DNA from: Hedera helix
Lineage: Eukaryota; Streptophyta; Magnoliopsida; Apiales; Araliaceae
NCBI GenBank assembly: GCA_947179155.2
Contig: OX359282.1
Location: 24,100,510 to 24,164,509, forward strand
Length of the DNA: 64,000 bases
Direction of reading: 5' to 3'
The notes below the pieces were generated by a model. The model was not told where the DNA came from and searched no databases. It saw nothing but the letters and a program-made list of their open reading frames with translations. Positions 46,210-57,379 of this stretch are shown one piece after another. The translations under genes were made by a program, and so were the position numbers. The stretch's first letter is position 1; the number at the start of each line of letters is the position of its first letter.

Positions 46210-46830
46210 ATGGCATCTGGAAATCAGGAGGTTAACTTTGAAATTACTGAAACAAATGTAGCTGCAAAACAAGAGGCGACGAATAATCTTCTTACAAACT
46301 CAGAGTTGAATCATTTGCCTAAGGCAAAAATTATGCGTGTTCTATCCAGTAAGGATGAAGGTGAAAGCTCTGCTACAGTCGTTCCAGATCCATTCTTAGA
46401 AGCAATTAAAGGAAGTAACGAACTTGCGGAAATTATTGCCTTTAATTTACTCACTAATTGGGAGAGTGATATCACCTGGTTATGCTCTATAACAAAGGAT
46501 CAGAATATATGGACTTTTCATATTAGTCTTTGGGATTTATGGTGTTCCAGCTATGATTTTCAAGATTATTTAAAAATGATGTTTCTATACTTTTGGGCGT
46601 TACAATTTAGAGGAATTCAGGTTAAGTTAGTCACTATCGTGGAAACTGCAGTCTATCGAAAATACTATTTTAATGGAAATCATTGGTACCTTACTACTGA
46701 TGAAGTTGATGAACCCGAGAAACAGTTTGCTAGAAAATTATTCAGTGGTATTCCCATGGTTGAAATACGTGAAGATCCGAATGAAGTATTCGGGATTCGA
46801 TTTGACGATAACAGTCAAGAAACCGAATGA
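46210..46830 (+). CDS. unrecognised 206-residue ORF in the gag position
   Basis: The open frame starts MASGNQEVNFEITETN and ends in TGA at 46830. It has no CCHC zinc knuckle and no gag core that I can recognise. The middle is very rich in Trp, Phe and Tyr (around WESDITWLCSITKDQNIWTF and YFWALQFRGI). It is open in an element whose pol is broken. It could be a diverged or internally deleted gag, or captured host sequence; I cannot tell which. It overlaps the protease frame by a few codons, as gag and pol frames often do. Confidence 0.6.
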   Translation: MASGNQEVNFEITETNVAAKQEATNNLLTNSELNHLPKAKIMRVLSSKDEGESSATVVPDPFLEAIKGSNELAEIIAFNLLTNWESDITWLCSITKDQNIWTFHISLWDLWCSSYDFQDYLKMMFLYFWALQFRGIQVKLVTIVETAVYRKYYFNGNHWYLTTDEVDEPEKQFARKLFSGIPMVEIREDPNEVFGIRFDDNSQETE

Positions 46831-47366
46831 GGTGATAACCGGTAAGCTATTCATAAATTCTCGTGAAGTCTATGTCATATTAGATACTGGCTCTATCCAC
46901 TCCTTTATCTCACCTATATGTACTCAACGTTTAAATTTGACTATTGAAAACTTAAATCTTGTCTTATCAGTTGAAACCTCATTGGGAGAAATACCTATTA
47001 CATTTACTATCTATAAATCTTGCCTAAGTTCAAATCAACAACCTCACATTACCTGTTGACCTTATTTCTTTAGAGATGCATGAATTTGATGTGATTTTAG
47101 GAATTGATTGGTTGACTACCCATCATGCTAAAATTGATTGTTTTCATAAGATTATTAGTTTTCATATTCCTAATCAACCTGTCATGCAAATTCAAGCAAC
47201 TAAACCATTGAAATCTATAACTGTTATTTCTAGCCATAAAGCCATTCGTTTATTGAAAAACGGATGTCAAGCCTTTTTAGCTCATGTCACTGATTTGAAC
47301 AAAAACACGTCAAACTTGAATGATATTCCCATTGTTAATGAGTTTCCTGACGTTTTTTTTTTCTGA
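46815..47366 (+). pseudogene. retroviral-type aspartic protease, frameshifted
   Basis: KLFINSREVYVILDTGSIHS contains the catalytic DTGS (46883-46894). After a frameshift near 47050 the frame continues at MHEFDVILGIDWLTTHHAKI and ends EFPDVF at a T-run (about 47354-47363), where a further shift occurs. Confidence 0.8.
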
Positions 47367-47539
47367 GGAACTTTCTGGCTTACCCCAAACCGTGAAATTG
47401 AATTCTGTATCGATCTTGAACCCGACACTAAGCCCATTTTTAAAGTCCACACCAAATGGCTCCCATAGAACACCAAGAGTTGAAAGTTTAATTACTAGAT
47501 ATCGGTATCATTCATTCTAGTACAAAACTTATATCGAGC
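47367..47539 (+). pseudogene. remains of the RT N-terminal linker; RT core deleted
   Basis: Scraps before the RT domain are recognisable in alternating frames, with a stop at 47489-47491. At about 47525-47540 the sequence jumps from just before the RT core to the segment after it (EECEKSFQELKRRL). By comparison with the family roughly 250 residues, including the catalytic YVDD/FIDD box, are missing. Confidence 0.8.
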
Positions 47540-49579
47540 GAGGAATGCGAGAAGAGTTTTCAAGAACTCAAGAGGAGACTTGTTTCAGCTCCTGTTCTGA
47601 CCATACCATCAGGATCAGGAGAATTTGTTATCTACAGCGATGCTTCTGGCAAAGGTCTAGGCTGTGTCCTTATGCAACATGGAAAGGTTATAGCCTACGC
47701 CTCTCGACAACTCAAAGATTATGAGAAAAATTATCCTACTCATGATCTAGAGTTGGCAGCAGTCGTTTTCGCGTTGAAGATCTGGAGACACTACTTGTAC
47801 GGAGAAAAAGTGGATATCTATACGGATCATAAAAGTCTCAAGTATTTCTTCACCCAGAAGGAACTCAACATGCGACAACGACGTTGGCTTGAGCTGTTGA
47901 AGGATTATGACCACACAATCCAGTATCACCCGGGAAAGGCGAACGTTGTAGCTGACGCTTTGAGCAGAAAATCTTATGCAAGTACAAGTGCACTGCTGAC
48001 AACACAAAAGTGTATTTTGTACGACTTGCAAAAGATGGAGATAGAGCTAAAGACACCAGGGACCCACTCGAAGATTGCTCACGTGCGAGTAGAACCAACT
48101 TTAATCGATAAAATTAAAGTTGTTCAAGCTACCGATCCGGAGTTGATGAATATGATGAAGAAAGTACAAGAAGGTGCTATTCCTGAGGCAATAATCGACG
48201 AGAAAGGAATACTTCGAGTCAACTTTCGACTCTGTGTTCCTAACGATCCTGAATTAAAGCATAAAATCATGATGGAGGCACACAACACGCCGTTTGCAAT
48301 CCACCCAGGAGGTACCAAGATGTATCGAGATCTTCGACATACATTTTGGTGGAACAATATGAAAAGAGAGATTGCGGAGTTTATCTCAAGGTGCCTAACT
48401 TGTCAACGTGTCAAGGCAGAGCATCAAGTTCCTAAAGGTCCATTACAATCACTTGAAGTTCCTGAATGGAAGTGGGAACACATCAATATGGACTTCGTGA
48501 CGGGTCTTCCAAAAGTTTCTCAAGGCTTAGATGCAATTTGGGTGATCGTAGATAGATTGACCAAATCTGCTCATTTCTTGCCTATACGAGAAAACTTTTC
48601 ACTTGAACGTCTTGCCGGTATGTACATAAATGAGATCGTGAGATTGCATGGCATGCCAGTTTCCATAGTTTCTGATCGAGATCCTAGATTCATTTCACGC
48701 TTTTGGATCAGTCTACAAAAAGCTATGGGCACTGAACTACGTTTTAGTTCTGCATATCATCCTCAAACGGACGGACAATCGGAAAGGACGATCCAGACCC
48801 TCGAAGATCTTTTGAGACTTTGTGTATTAGACTTCAAAGGAAGATGGGATAAGTACTTGCCGTTGGTGGAATTTTCTTACAACAACAGTTACCAAGCAAG
48901 CATAGGCATGGCTCCATTCGAGGCATTGTATGGAAGGAAGTGTCGCTCTCCAATATGTTGGAATGAGGTAGGAGAAGCAAAATTGTTGGGACCCGAGTTG
49001 GTACGCTTAACGACCGAAAAGATCCAAATGATCCGACAACGAATACAGACCGCACAAGAACGACAAAAGAGTTATGCTGATCTTCATCGGAGAGACGAAA
49101 GCTTCAACGTCGGAGATCATGTATTCTTACGTGTTTCTCCATGGAAAGGGGTTACGAGATTCGGAAAGAGAGGAAAGCTCAACCCTCGATTTATTGGCCC
49201 ATTTGAAATCCTCGATCGAATAGGAACCGTAGCCTACAGACTAGCCCTACCACCAAGTATGTCTCGCATCCATAACGTTTTTCACATATCTATGTTACGT
49301 AAATATGTGAAGGACCCAAACCACGTCATTGAGTTAGAACCAGACGTTATAGCAGAGGATTTAACATACGAGGAGGTACCTGTTAAGATCCTGGATAAGA
49401 AGGAGCAGATCCTACGCTCAAAGGTTATACCTCAAGTTAAGGTTTTATGGAGGAACCAAGATACTGAGGAAATGACCTGGGAGCTAGAATCTGAGATGAA
49501 ATCTAAGTATCCTTACCTCTTCGATATGTCAGGTACGTCAATTTCGGGGACGAAATTTCATAAGGAGGGGAGGTTGTAA
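47540..49579 (+). CDS. RNase H / integrase / chromo-like C-terminus, intact frame
   Basis: The frame is open from about 47492 (first ATG 47672, 635 residues). Numbering from that ATG, the RNase H part has DASGKG (before the ATG) and YTDHKS (about 50). The integrase zinc finger runs from about 203 (HNTPFAIH) to CLTCQ (about 240). The DDE core has D in MDFVTGLP (about 272), D in SDRDPRF (about 333) and E in QSERTIQ (about 369). A C-terminal segment (about 540-625, VKVLWRNQDTEEMTWE) resembles the degenerate chromodomain of chromoviruses. The stop codon TAA (49577-49579) overlaps the first bases of the 3' LTR. Without RT the protein cannot support its own transposition, but its integrase motifs look complete. 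Confidence 0.9.
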   Translation, partial: EECEKSFQELKRRLVSAPVLTIPSGSGEFVIYSDASGKGLGCVLMQHGKVIAYASRQLKDYEKNYPTHDLELAAVVFALKIWRHYLYGEKVDIYTDHKSLKYFFTQKELNMRQRRWLELLKDYDHTIQYHPGKANVVADALSRKSYASTSALLTTQKCILYDLQKMEIELKTPGTHSKIAHVRVEPTLIDKIKVVQATDPELMNMMKKVQEGAIPEAIIDEKGILRVNFRLCVPNDPELKHKIMMEAHNTPFAIHPGGTKMYRDLRHTFWWNNMKREIAEFISRCLTCQRVKAEHQVPKGPLQSLEVPEWKWEHINMDFVTGLPKVSQGLDAIWVIVDRLTKSAHFLPIRENFSLERLAGMYINEIVRLHGMPVSIVSDRDPRFISRFWISLQKAMGTELRFSSAYHPQTDGQSERTIQTLEDLLRLCVLDFKGRWDKYLPLVEFSYNNSYQASIGMAPFEALYGRKCRSPICWNEVGEAKLLGPELVRLTTEKIQMIRQRIQTAQERQKSYADLHRRDESFNVGDHVFLRVSPWKGVTRFGKRGKLNPRFIGPFEILDRIGTVAYRLALPPSMSRIHNVFHISMLRKYVKDPNHVIELEPDVIAEDLTYEEVPVKILDKKEQILRSKVIPQVKVLWRNQDTEEMTWELESEMKSKYPYLFDMSGTSISGTKFHKEGRL
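49562..49573 (+). other. polypurine tract
   Basis: AAGGAGGGGAGG lies immediately before the 3' LTR and overlaps the end of the pol frame. It is the expected plus-strand primer. Confidence 0.85.
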
Positions 49580-52441
49580 GACCCCGAATTTTATGAAATA
49601 CAAAATTTAATTTTTCTTCATATATTTTTTTTTTTTGAAACAGTAAGTGGTTAAATTAACAAAATTGAAAGTTAAGGATGTTATGTGCAAATTTTATTTT
49701 GTCGGACAATATTCGCTTTGTCGGGGAATATTCGTTTGGTCGGGGAATATTCGTGCCGTACGACGGCGCCGAAATAATAAATTATTGGTGGACCCCACAA
49801 CGGAATATTTGTCGGATATAGAAAACGACAGAAGTAACCTTTTTAAATAAAAATAGTCAACGGAACTGTTAAAATACCGGTGATAAAAGAATAGTAGCAT
49901 ACGGTAGTTTATGGTATTTTCTGTAGCACACGGTACTCTACAGTAACACACGGTATTGCATAGTGTCTCATATTATTGGTCTGATAATTGACACCGTAAC
50001 TGTTACGCATCATTTCATCGATAATTGTCACTGCATAATATTTTATATTATCAATTCAATAATTGTTGTTACACAGTATTTTGCATTATTGATTTAATAA
50101 TTGTCATTACACTGTATTTTATATCATTGAGTCAATAATTGTTGTTGCACTGTTTTTAAAATTATTGAACCTAATAATTGTCACAGTAACATATGCACAG
50201 TAATTCACATTATTGAATCAATAATTGTCATTACACAGTAACGTATGCTTTATTTTACATTATTGTTATCTCTATTATGATGTTATTTAAACAGTTGTAT
50301 TTCATTAATTTATTGACTGGATATCTAAGAGCTAACTATACTGTATTTATAACAATTAGTCATAATAATTGAATTGATAAAGTTATTTGTTTATAATATA
50401 AAGTTAGGTGATTATTAGGTGATATGAAATGAATGGTGTAGATTAAAGTGTGAATTCTTGTTGAATAATTGAATTGATTTGTTTATAATATAAAGTTAGG
50501 TGATTATTAGGTGATATGAAATGAATGGTGTAGATTAAAGTGTGAATTATTGTTGAATAATTAAATTGATTTGTTTATAATATAAAGTTAGGTGATTATT
50601 AGGTGATATGAAATGAATGGTGTAGATTAAAGATAATATAATATTTGAAATGGATGGTGTAGATTAAAAGATGATCTTTAAATGAATGGTTTAGATTAAA
50701 TGAATGATAAGATTTTTGGCTATAAATAGAAGCCTTAACTTAAGGATTTTTCATAAACTTCCTTACTTGTTCTTTCTTTCTCTCTCTAAATACTTCTTGT
50801 GAAAGTTCTCTCTAAGTGTGCTTAAGTCATCTTGAGTATTTGTGAAGATCTATAAGTATACGTGTACTGTTCAAGTTAATCAACCTCATTTAAATCAATA
50901 TCCAGTCACGTGTTGAGGTAAGGGATACCATCTTTTTCATCTTCCATTATTCAAACGTACTATGGTAAGGGATTATCATTATTTGATTCTCGATAATAAT
51001 ATTGTTTCTTCCTTACTCATAAGACGTGCCTTTTATTTCCATGTATTAAATTATGGGAATAACCTTACGGAGCGGATTGCCGCCTGTTGGTGAATAACCT
51101 TTCGTATTCATTCATTATTAATCTCTGAGAATAACCTTACGGAGCGGATTGCCGCCTGTTTGGTGAATAACTCTTTATACTCAAATTCTATTAAATTGTG
51201 GGAATAACCTTACGGAGCGGATTGCCGCCTGTTGGTGAATAACCCTTTGTATTAATTTCCTTCACCTTTTGTTAATCAAACCTGCTACGGTAAGGGATAT
51301 TATTTTCTTTCATACTCCTAAATCGAAATTTATTATGGAACTATTGCTTCTATAATTCCTGAAAATATTATATGTTCCATAATAGTTGAACTTCATTATT
51401 TCAACTGAACCTTCCTATTTACGTGAACCTTTCTATTGAATTGTAACCGTTATTCTGAACTGTGAATCTTGAATATCATTTTTAAATTTCACTCCACATC
51501 ATGTTGACAATTTGGACATTATTTGAATCTGTACAAAGTAAACTTCCGATACTTATTGTTATCCTATTTCTTCTGTTCATCATTTATATCATTCTAATCA
51601 TCCAAAAATCAAGCTGTTGTGAATATCTGTGGCCGGGGGCACAGATGTGATATATTTGTTGAACAGATGATAGGTTAAAGGCGATATAATAGGTTAAAGG
51701 CGATACATCTGTTCGGTGTCTTTTATGGCACGTGGTGAATGTTCTCTTTGGCCCGTAGTGCAAAGATGAACTGTTGTTTGGTATGATTATGACCAAAGGC
51801 TGAATCTGGTATAATCATGACCGTTGGTGCTATATTGAATATCTTTGGCCCGTAGTACAAAGATGAACTGTTGATGTGCATGATTATGATCAGGAACTGT
51901 GAATTTGTATTATCTTGACTAATGATATTTCAGATGATAAAAGTTGATGATGTTTTTCCTAAAAAGAGAACCGAGTGGACATTATAGTCTGCATTATTCT
52001 TCTAATAGATTACTCATTCCGCTGCTATTATTGATCTGAACGTTGTTTAAGAATTTAACTGCAGTTTTTGATATAAACCTTGTAGTCTATTGTATTCTAT
52101 CAAGAACTCAACTGTTGAAGACTAATGATAATTTATTCGTCATTATCTTAGTCATGATATTCTTTACTGGGCTATTTGAGCTCACCCTTTCTTTTGTTCC
52201 ATTGTTTTTCAACAGGAGATGAAAACATAACAGGGTCTAGCCGGGGAATGGAGTGAGGGTCCGAGGAATAGTTATCATAGTCTTCACGTTTTGTAAAATA
52301 GTGTGGCAATAATAGTGAAGACTTAGTTGTGTATTATTATACACTGTATTGTTGTACGTTGTGCTTTGTTGTAATAATTTTGTTGTAGTATTTTGACGAC
52401 TCAAGTTTGGGCTGTGTGGGCTCAGATTTGGGGGCGTCACA
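49575..52441 (+). repeat. 3' LTR, 2,867 bp
   Basis: It is nearly identical to the 5' LTR. Differences noted include C/T in 'tttttctcca', A/T in 'caaaattt', T/C in 'gtgtcgtacg', A/C in 'gtaacattttt', A/C in 'gaattattg', G/A in 'attgtggg' and two extra T. TATA is at 50721. Confidence 0.95.
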
Positions 52442-52446
52442 ATCTA
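52442..52446. repeat. target-site duplication ATCTA, right
   Basis: It matches 43141-43145 exactly. Confidence 0.95.
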
Positions 52447-52519
52447 TATATATGTTAGTTAATTAAATCATTTTATTAACTACCTTATATTAAAAATTAT
52501 TTATGATAATAACAAAAAT

Positions 52520-52970
52520 TACCTGTATAACTAATGTTGCGGGAGACATACTCTATCCCAAAAGTCGAGCATTTTGGGGGGTCGAACCAAGCTTGTACGC
52601 ATGACCTAATAAATACATTAATATATATAACATGTATTTAGTTTGTTTATGACAATATTTATTAAACTACAGAAGTAAACACACATACGTACTGACTTTA
52701 ACTCCTCGGATGACTGCAAGCCAGTAATATGTACTAGGAGTTTACTTTGATTCTTCTTCTTGAAATCATCAGCATCCCAATATACACACATGGTTGACCA
52801 TGCTGTATCAAATACGATATGGGGCTGATGATCGCGGATAGTAGTACCAAATTGCTTCTCAATAAACTGTACAACCCTCTGCCTGATCTAGTACAACCAA
52901 CTGACGTAATTCTTCACGATATGAGCTATAATGACTGAGTCGCCGGTTAGCTAAGACACGCCTTCCTCAT
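52520..52970 (-). pseudogene. CACTA second-ORF middle exons
   Basis: The minus strand encodes SCVQAWFDPPKCSTFGIEYV + SRNISYTG (about 52525-52610) and, upstream of it, RVVQFIEKQFGTTIRDHQPH then IVFDTAWSTMCVYWDADDFK and KKNQSKLLVHITGLQ (about 52690-52890). Intron-like AT-rich gaps separate them. They resemble plant Ptta/En/Spm-type transposon proteins. Confidence 0.5.
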
Positions 52971-53329
52971 ATCTATAATATATCTATATAAAAATTATAG
53001 TATATCCGAATAAGTAGAACATTATACAACTACTACTTATATATACGATTTAACTTATGTAAATTTAACTTACGCGAAACTAGCGCAATACATTCGCCAA
53101 AAAGGAGGCATCGTACTGGGCATACTGATTGTATCGCATGCAACCAATCAGGAGGTGTGTCAAGCAGATGACATAAATAGTGGACTTAGCTACAAGGTCA
53201 AGTATACCACAATAAAAATATAACCAATGTGTTATACATTGTTCCATCAAATAAATATAGGAATTAATTTGTCAGTCATTAAAGTCACATACTGTGCAAA
53301 GTTGACATCTAGAATGCACGTGTGTGGAA

Positions 53330-53555
53330 CTACCAACGAACGACCAAATAAACCTAGGTTAGTCCCTCGATGACGTCGATGACCCGTATCTATAAGTGTA
53401 ATACAGACATTATGTAAATGTCGAACTTTACATAAATAAGAATGAACTAATAAGATATAATTAATAACGACGAAAAACTTACTAGATGATGCTAAGCTGT
53501 TAGCAGATCCTATACAGCCACCGTCGCGACGACCACCACCACTATGTCTAGCCAT
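53330..53555 (-). pseudogene. CACTA second-ORF start
   Basis: The frame starts at an ATG (53553-53555) with MARHSGGGRRDGGCIGSANS. After an intron-like gap it continues as TGHRRHRGTNLGLFGRSLVV + PHTCILDV. The gene reads leftwards toward the gypsy insertion, which interrupts it. Confidence 0.5.
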
Positions 53556-53699
53556 ATATATGTATATATTGATATAACCAAATAAAATTACTTAATTAGA
53601 ATAAATTGAATTAAATAACTGTTATTAATAGAGCGAATTTAATTAATACATACATATGTTCACACTTACTACATTGATATTCTAAACTATGTCATCAAA

Positions 53700-53935
53700 A
53701 TCGTCAGAATCAACGTTGTTGACGCCTGATTCTGACGTCATTATAATCCTCTAATTTTATATCTTCCTTTTTATCGGTGTCTTCATTGTTTTCATTTTCA
53801 ATGACGACATATTCAGTCCCGACTACTTCTTTAGTTTTCTTATCATCGGGTATGTTAAGAACATCATACACCAGTACATTATCATCAGTTAACTCTATTT
53901 GGCTGGGATTGCAAATATTTTCTTATGTACTTTAG
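53700..53935 (-). pseudogene. CACTA transposase (TNP2/TnpD-like) C-terminal end
   Basis: The minus strand reads NPSQIELTDDNVLVYDVLNI then PDDKKTKEVVGTEYVVIENE and an acidic Lys/Glu-rich tail. This is typical of the last part of CACTA transposases. The catalytic part is missing. Confidence 0.4.
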
Positions 53936-53945
53936 CGCCAGTTTT

Positions 53946-54151
53946 ACCTTAGAGCCAGTTTTACATTAGAGCCAGCTTTGGCAATTGCCATAGATACTTT
54001 CGAAAATTATGTACAGGTATATTGAATGTAGTAATTAGTAGTGCGGTGGAGAATAGATAAAGACAGTATAATTATTTGAATTACAAGACAATAGCTGCTT
54101 AAATCACAGATGGATATATTGCTAGAGATAGGATATGTAAGAGACAGGAGT
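53946..54151. repeat. duplicated block a' (partner 34104-34290)
   Basis: It has the same sequence as block a apart from small changes and one local duplication of 'agagccagttttac'. Confidence 0.85.
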
Positions 54152-55094
54152 AAGGTTCTTTTTGACACTAGTTGTTTCTTTTACCTAGTGTATATCTATT
54201 TATTTTTTAATACTGGCCAAATATGACTCAACTTTGATTATACTTTCGAGTCCAAAAATTAGTACATCTATTTGATTTACTGACAAATAGAGTATTCAAT
54301 TTGTTTAGATAAAGTTAATGATTTTTTTAATATTAAATTTGTTAACTCTAAAATTTCTTATTAAGAAATAAAAATTTACTATGATGACACCTTTTTCGAA
54401 TAATTAGTCATATTTATGATGAAAATAAAATATTCTCCTCAATTTTGATACTACCTCTTATTTACTATTCATCATTTTTTATAGTAGTATTATATATTCA
54501 TAAAAGTCTTATTGCACGTGACAACAAATTTATTTCGATAATAAATATTGACGTATAAATGATCCATATTAATTTATTCTATCTTATCACTTAAAGTTGT
54601 ATATTAATTGTAATTTAGTTTTGTCATAAAATTTATTGGCATATAAATCGTTTTCATTATGATAATGATGTAATCAATAATTTTGAGAGATATATTTTTG
54701 CATGAAAGGGTTACTTTCACAAGAAAATATAATATTTTTTTAGTTGGTATACTAATTCATTTGAGGATCGAAAATTTAGGGGAAAGATCACTTTACTTCT
54801 TAAGTTATCAGTTCTTAGGGTATTCTAAACCTTTTTTTTTTTTTTTTAAGGTATTCTTAGAAAGAAAAAAATTGTCATAGCTCAACACAATTCTGGATTC
54901 GCTGTTAGACAAGCCCAAAGAAAAATGACACTACTTTAACTCGTAATAATTGGATTGAAAATGAAATAAAAATAGAAGACAAAGAAAAGTGTTTAGATAA
55001 TTCAAAGATAAATCCGCTCTGATATAATATTAGATTTAAAAAATGAGCCCAAAGTCTAGCTTATCTTATATAAAGTTCTCCAACTTAAAAACAA
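54152..55094. other. AT-rich non-coding sequence
   Basis: No gene or clear repeat borders are seen. A T-run lies near 54832-54848. Confidence 0.4.
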
Positions 55095-55589
55095 GGATTA
55101 AAAAAATTAAATCTATACGACCCAATTTCTTATTGACGACTTAAATATGTAGCAAAAATATATATAAATCATAGCTTTCCTTCTTTTTAATTTAACAAAG
55201 AAGTCAATTCTAACAACCCATCCTCCAAGAATTTAAAAAAATCAAGTGATATATAAGAAAAAGATCAGCATGTCACCTAACGGTTAAACTTTTTACATTC
55301 AAAATATTTATTTATTAGTATCTTTCGAGATCTGTTCGAGTAAGTACCTAATATAGCTTCGTGCGGTTGAAACAACAAAATATAGTTTCGTGCTGTCCTG
55401 CATTCAAATCTATATATGAAGCACTATTCACCCGGTGGCTGCGCATGTCACGAAATTAAATAAGTATGATTATGGAGGATTAAACAATACAATAATATAT
55501 GATGATTAAATCATATAATATGCGCAAATCGTCCTCAAGAATATAGTTGTTATGAAACTACTTGTTTATACAAAGTAAAAAGGGCATTA

Positions 55590-55626
<37 letters not shown>

Positions 55627-55710
55627 GCATTACAAAAGTATTTTCATCAAAATTAGTGGTTAGGCTTTCAAACTTGACATGGTTGATCATTTAATTAATG
55701 AAAATGATAT
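55095..55710. repeat. duplicated block c' (partner 40721-41357)
   Basis: It aligns with block c and lacks the foldback element found next to c. It contains a 33-bp poly-A tract that c does not have. Confidence 0.85.
55591..55623. repeat. poly-A tract flanked by a short direct repeat
   Basis: About 33 A lie between two copies of 'gggcattac'. Block c has a single 'agggcattacaaaagta', so the tract and repeat arose here. It may be slippage, a retroposition footprint or an assembly artefact. Confidence 0.7.
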
Positions 55711-57376
55711 ATATGTCGACAAATATATGACTAATAAAATTGTGACTAACATGAAGCTTGTGTGATAAGATAGAATAAATTATGGTGACATCATTTTTAA
55801 ATATTGTCATTAGATCCTATTATGAACGGTGAGAGATTTATTTGTTGGAATAGTGTCTATAGCAAATGTTTATTATAGATCACTATTATATATATATAAT
55901 TCAATTGAATTTTTTTGTAATATATATCAAGGCACTTAATTAATTCAGCGTGAGATATTTTATGGAATGGTTACAAGTCTGATATGTAACAGAGCAAGCT
56001 GCACGGTTAGCATCAGTGGACTAAGAAATTTCATCCACAGGAGTCTAGGACGGAAAGTAAGTACAATTTAATTTTTTCCTTGGAGTTTACAATTAGCTAT
56101 AATTTTTTTGGAAAATTTTAATATTATGTATATTATTTTACAAAAATATTTTTAATAGTAGTGCCATTATTCATCATTAATGATTAAAAGAATGATTGTG
56201 TAGTGAATAAAAATATATATCCCATATTATATATTCAAAATCATTATTATATATAAGAATATTTTGTTATATAATTAGGTGACCCTGCTCTATATCATGA
56301 ATGATTTTGTGAGATAGATTGATTTACTCGCAGCTTGTAAATATAACTCAACCTTTGATGCATGCCATAATTTTTTGTCATGTGTTACTGTTTTTTTTTT
56401 CTTTATTATTGTTTCGCTACGTTATTATTTTGTAACAATAATCCTGTTTATTAACAAAATCAACTGCAAATAAATAAGTAAATTACGCTATATAGAATAA
56501 GACACGGACAAAAAAAAGTGTTTGTATCTCCTAAGAATGTGTTTTGTCAGAGGATAAAATCTTTTTCCTATGCAATATATCTACGTGTTTGTATGTGCAT
56601 GCCATCAAGAAATTAGTATAGTAGATTTTCGCGGAATGCAAGTACTGAAATGAGACCTAATTAAACTATGTCACCGTCCAGCATTTATAGGCATAATATA
56701 TACTGCTTTTTAGCAGTTGTCCGATGGGCGGGTTCAACCTGCTTGTCTACTGGTAATTAAGGTTGTCGCATCAACGTACTCTCTACCTACTATAAACACA
56801 AGTAAAAGATTTTTTTTCTTTCTTTTTTTGGGAGTATATTGTTTTATATCTTATAAGTTCTTTAGTAATAAAACATTCATTTTCTTATGTTGTTATAATG
56901 CTATTCTTATGACAAATTATTAACTAGAAAACATCGAAAAAAATTAAATGATTAGAACATATAATTTAAGTGATAAATGAAAATAAATTATAAGTTAGAG
57001 GTAGGAAAATTTCACTAGTTACGATTTAAAGAACTTAAATTGTTTTGAGATTTATTGAAATTAAAGACCCTAATACACCCAAGTCTTTATCTTTTTAAAT
57101 GGTGCCTTTCGCAACATTTATTACAAAAACCGTACGTAATGTTGTTTGACAGACAATTTTATTTATTTTTTAAATCTTGAAGGTCAAAGTGAGTATGGAG
57201 TTTTTATTAGCCAACCCCATCTTATATTCGTCCATTTTAAAATTTGAATGACGTGATTTTCAAAAAGAAATGGCACCATAGGCACCTTTAGTGCGTACAC
57301 ACTTCTGAAATTTTCGAACGGAGGCAAGAATTCGAGGTACAAATTACAATTGTTAATTTTGTCAAAACTCTGACAC
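55711..57376. other. AT-rich non-coding sequence
   Basis: I find no convincing exon. Sequences near 56000-56060 and 56715-56760 are less AT-rich but do not resemble a known protein. They may be decayed exons or non-coding RNA. Confidence 0.35.
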
Positions 57377-57379
57377 TAA

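Larger units (their letters stand above)
43146..52441 (+). mobile_element. complete Ty3/gypsy LTR retrotransposon, defective pol, 9.3 kb
   Basis: TG...CA LTRs (43146-46010 and 49575-52441), a primer site, a polypurine tract and a 5-bp target duplication are all present. The coding region has a protease remnant, a gap where the RT core should be, and an intact RNase H/integrase frame. The integrase tail suggests a chromovirus (Tekay/Del-like) lineage. The LTRs differ by about six substitutions and a 2-bp indel over 2.87 kb, implying an insertion roughly of the order of 0.1 million years old at commonly used plant rates. Confidence 0.95.
52442..53938 (-). mobile_element. CACTA fragment, upstream part
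   Basis: It contains minus-strand exons of the second ORF and the end of the first (transposase) ORF, and breaks off at about 53938 against duplicated block a'. No CACTA terminal repeat is present at this side either, so the element is truncated at both ends. Together with 41591-43145 about 3 kb remains. Confidence 0.65.

Noticed and set aside
48834..49055. Antisense frames under the integrase gene (several between 47747 and 49055)
   Set aside because: They are shadows of a clear RNase H/integrase frame on the other strand.
56000..56060. Possible exon ending in GTAAGT-like donor ('ggaaagtaagtac')
   Set aside because: No protein similarity in any frame and no partner exon. A single donor-like site is not enough.
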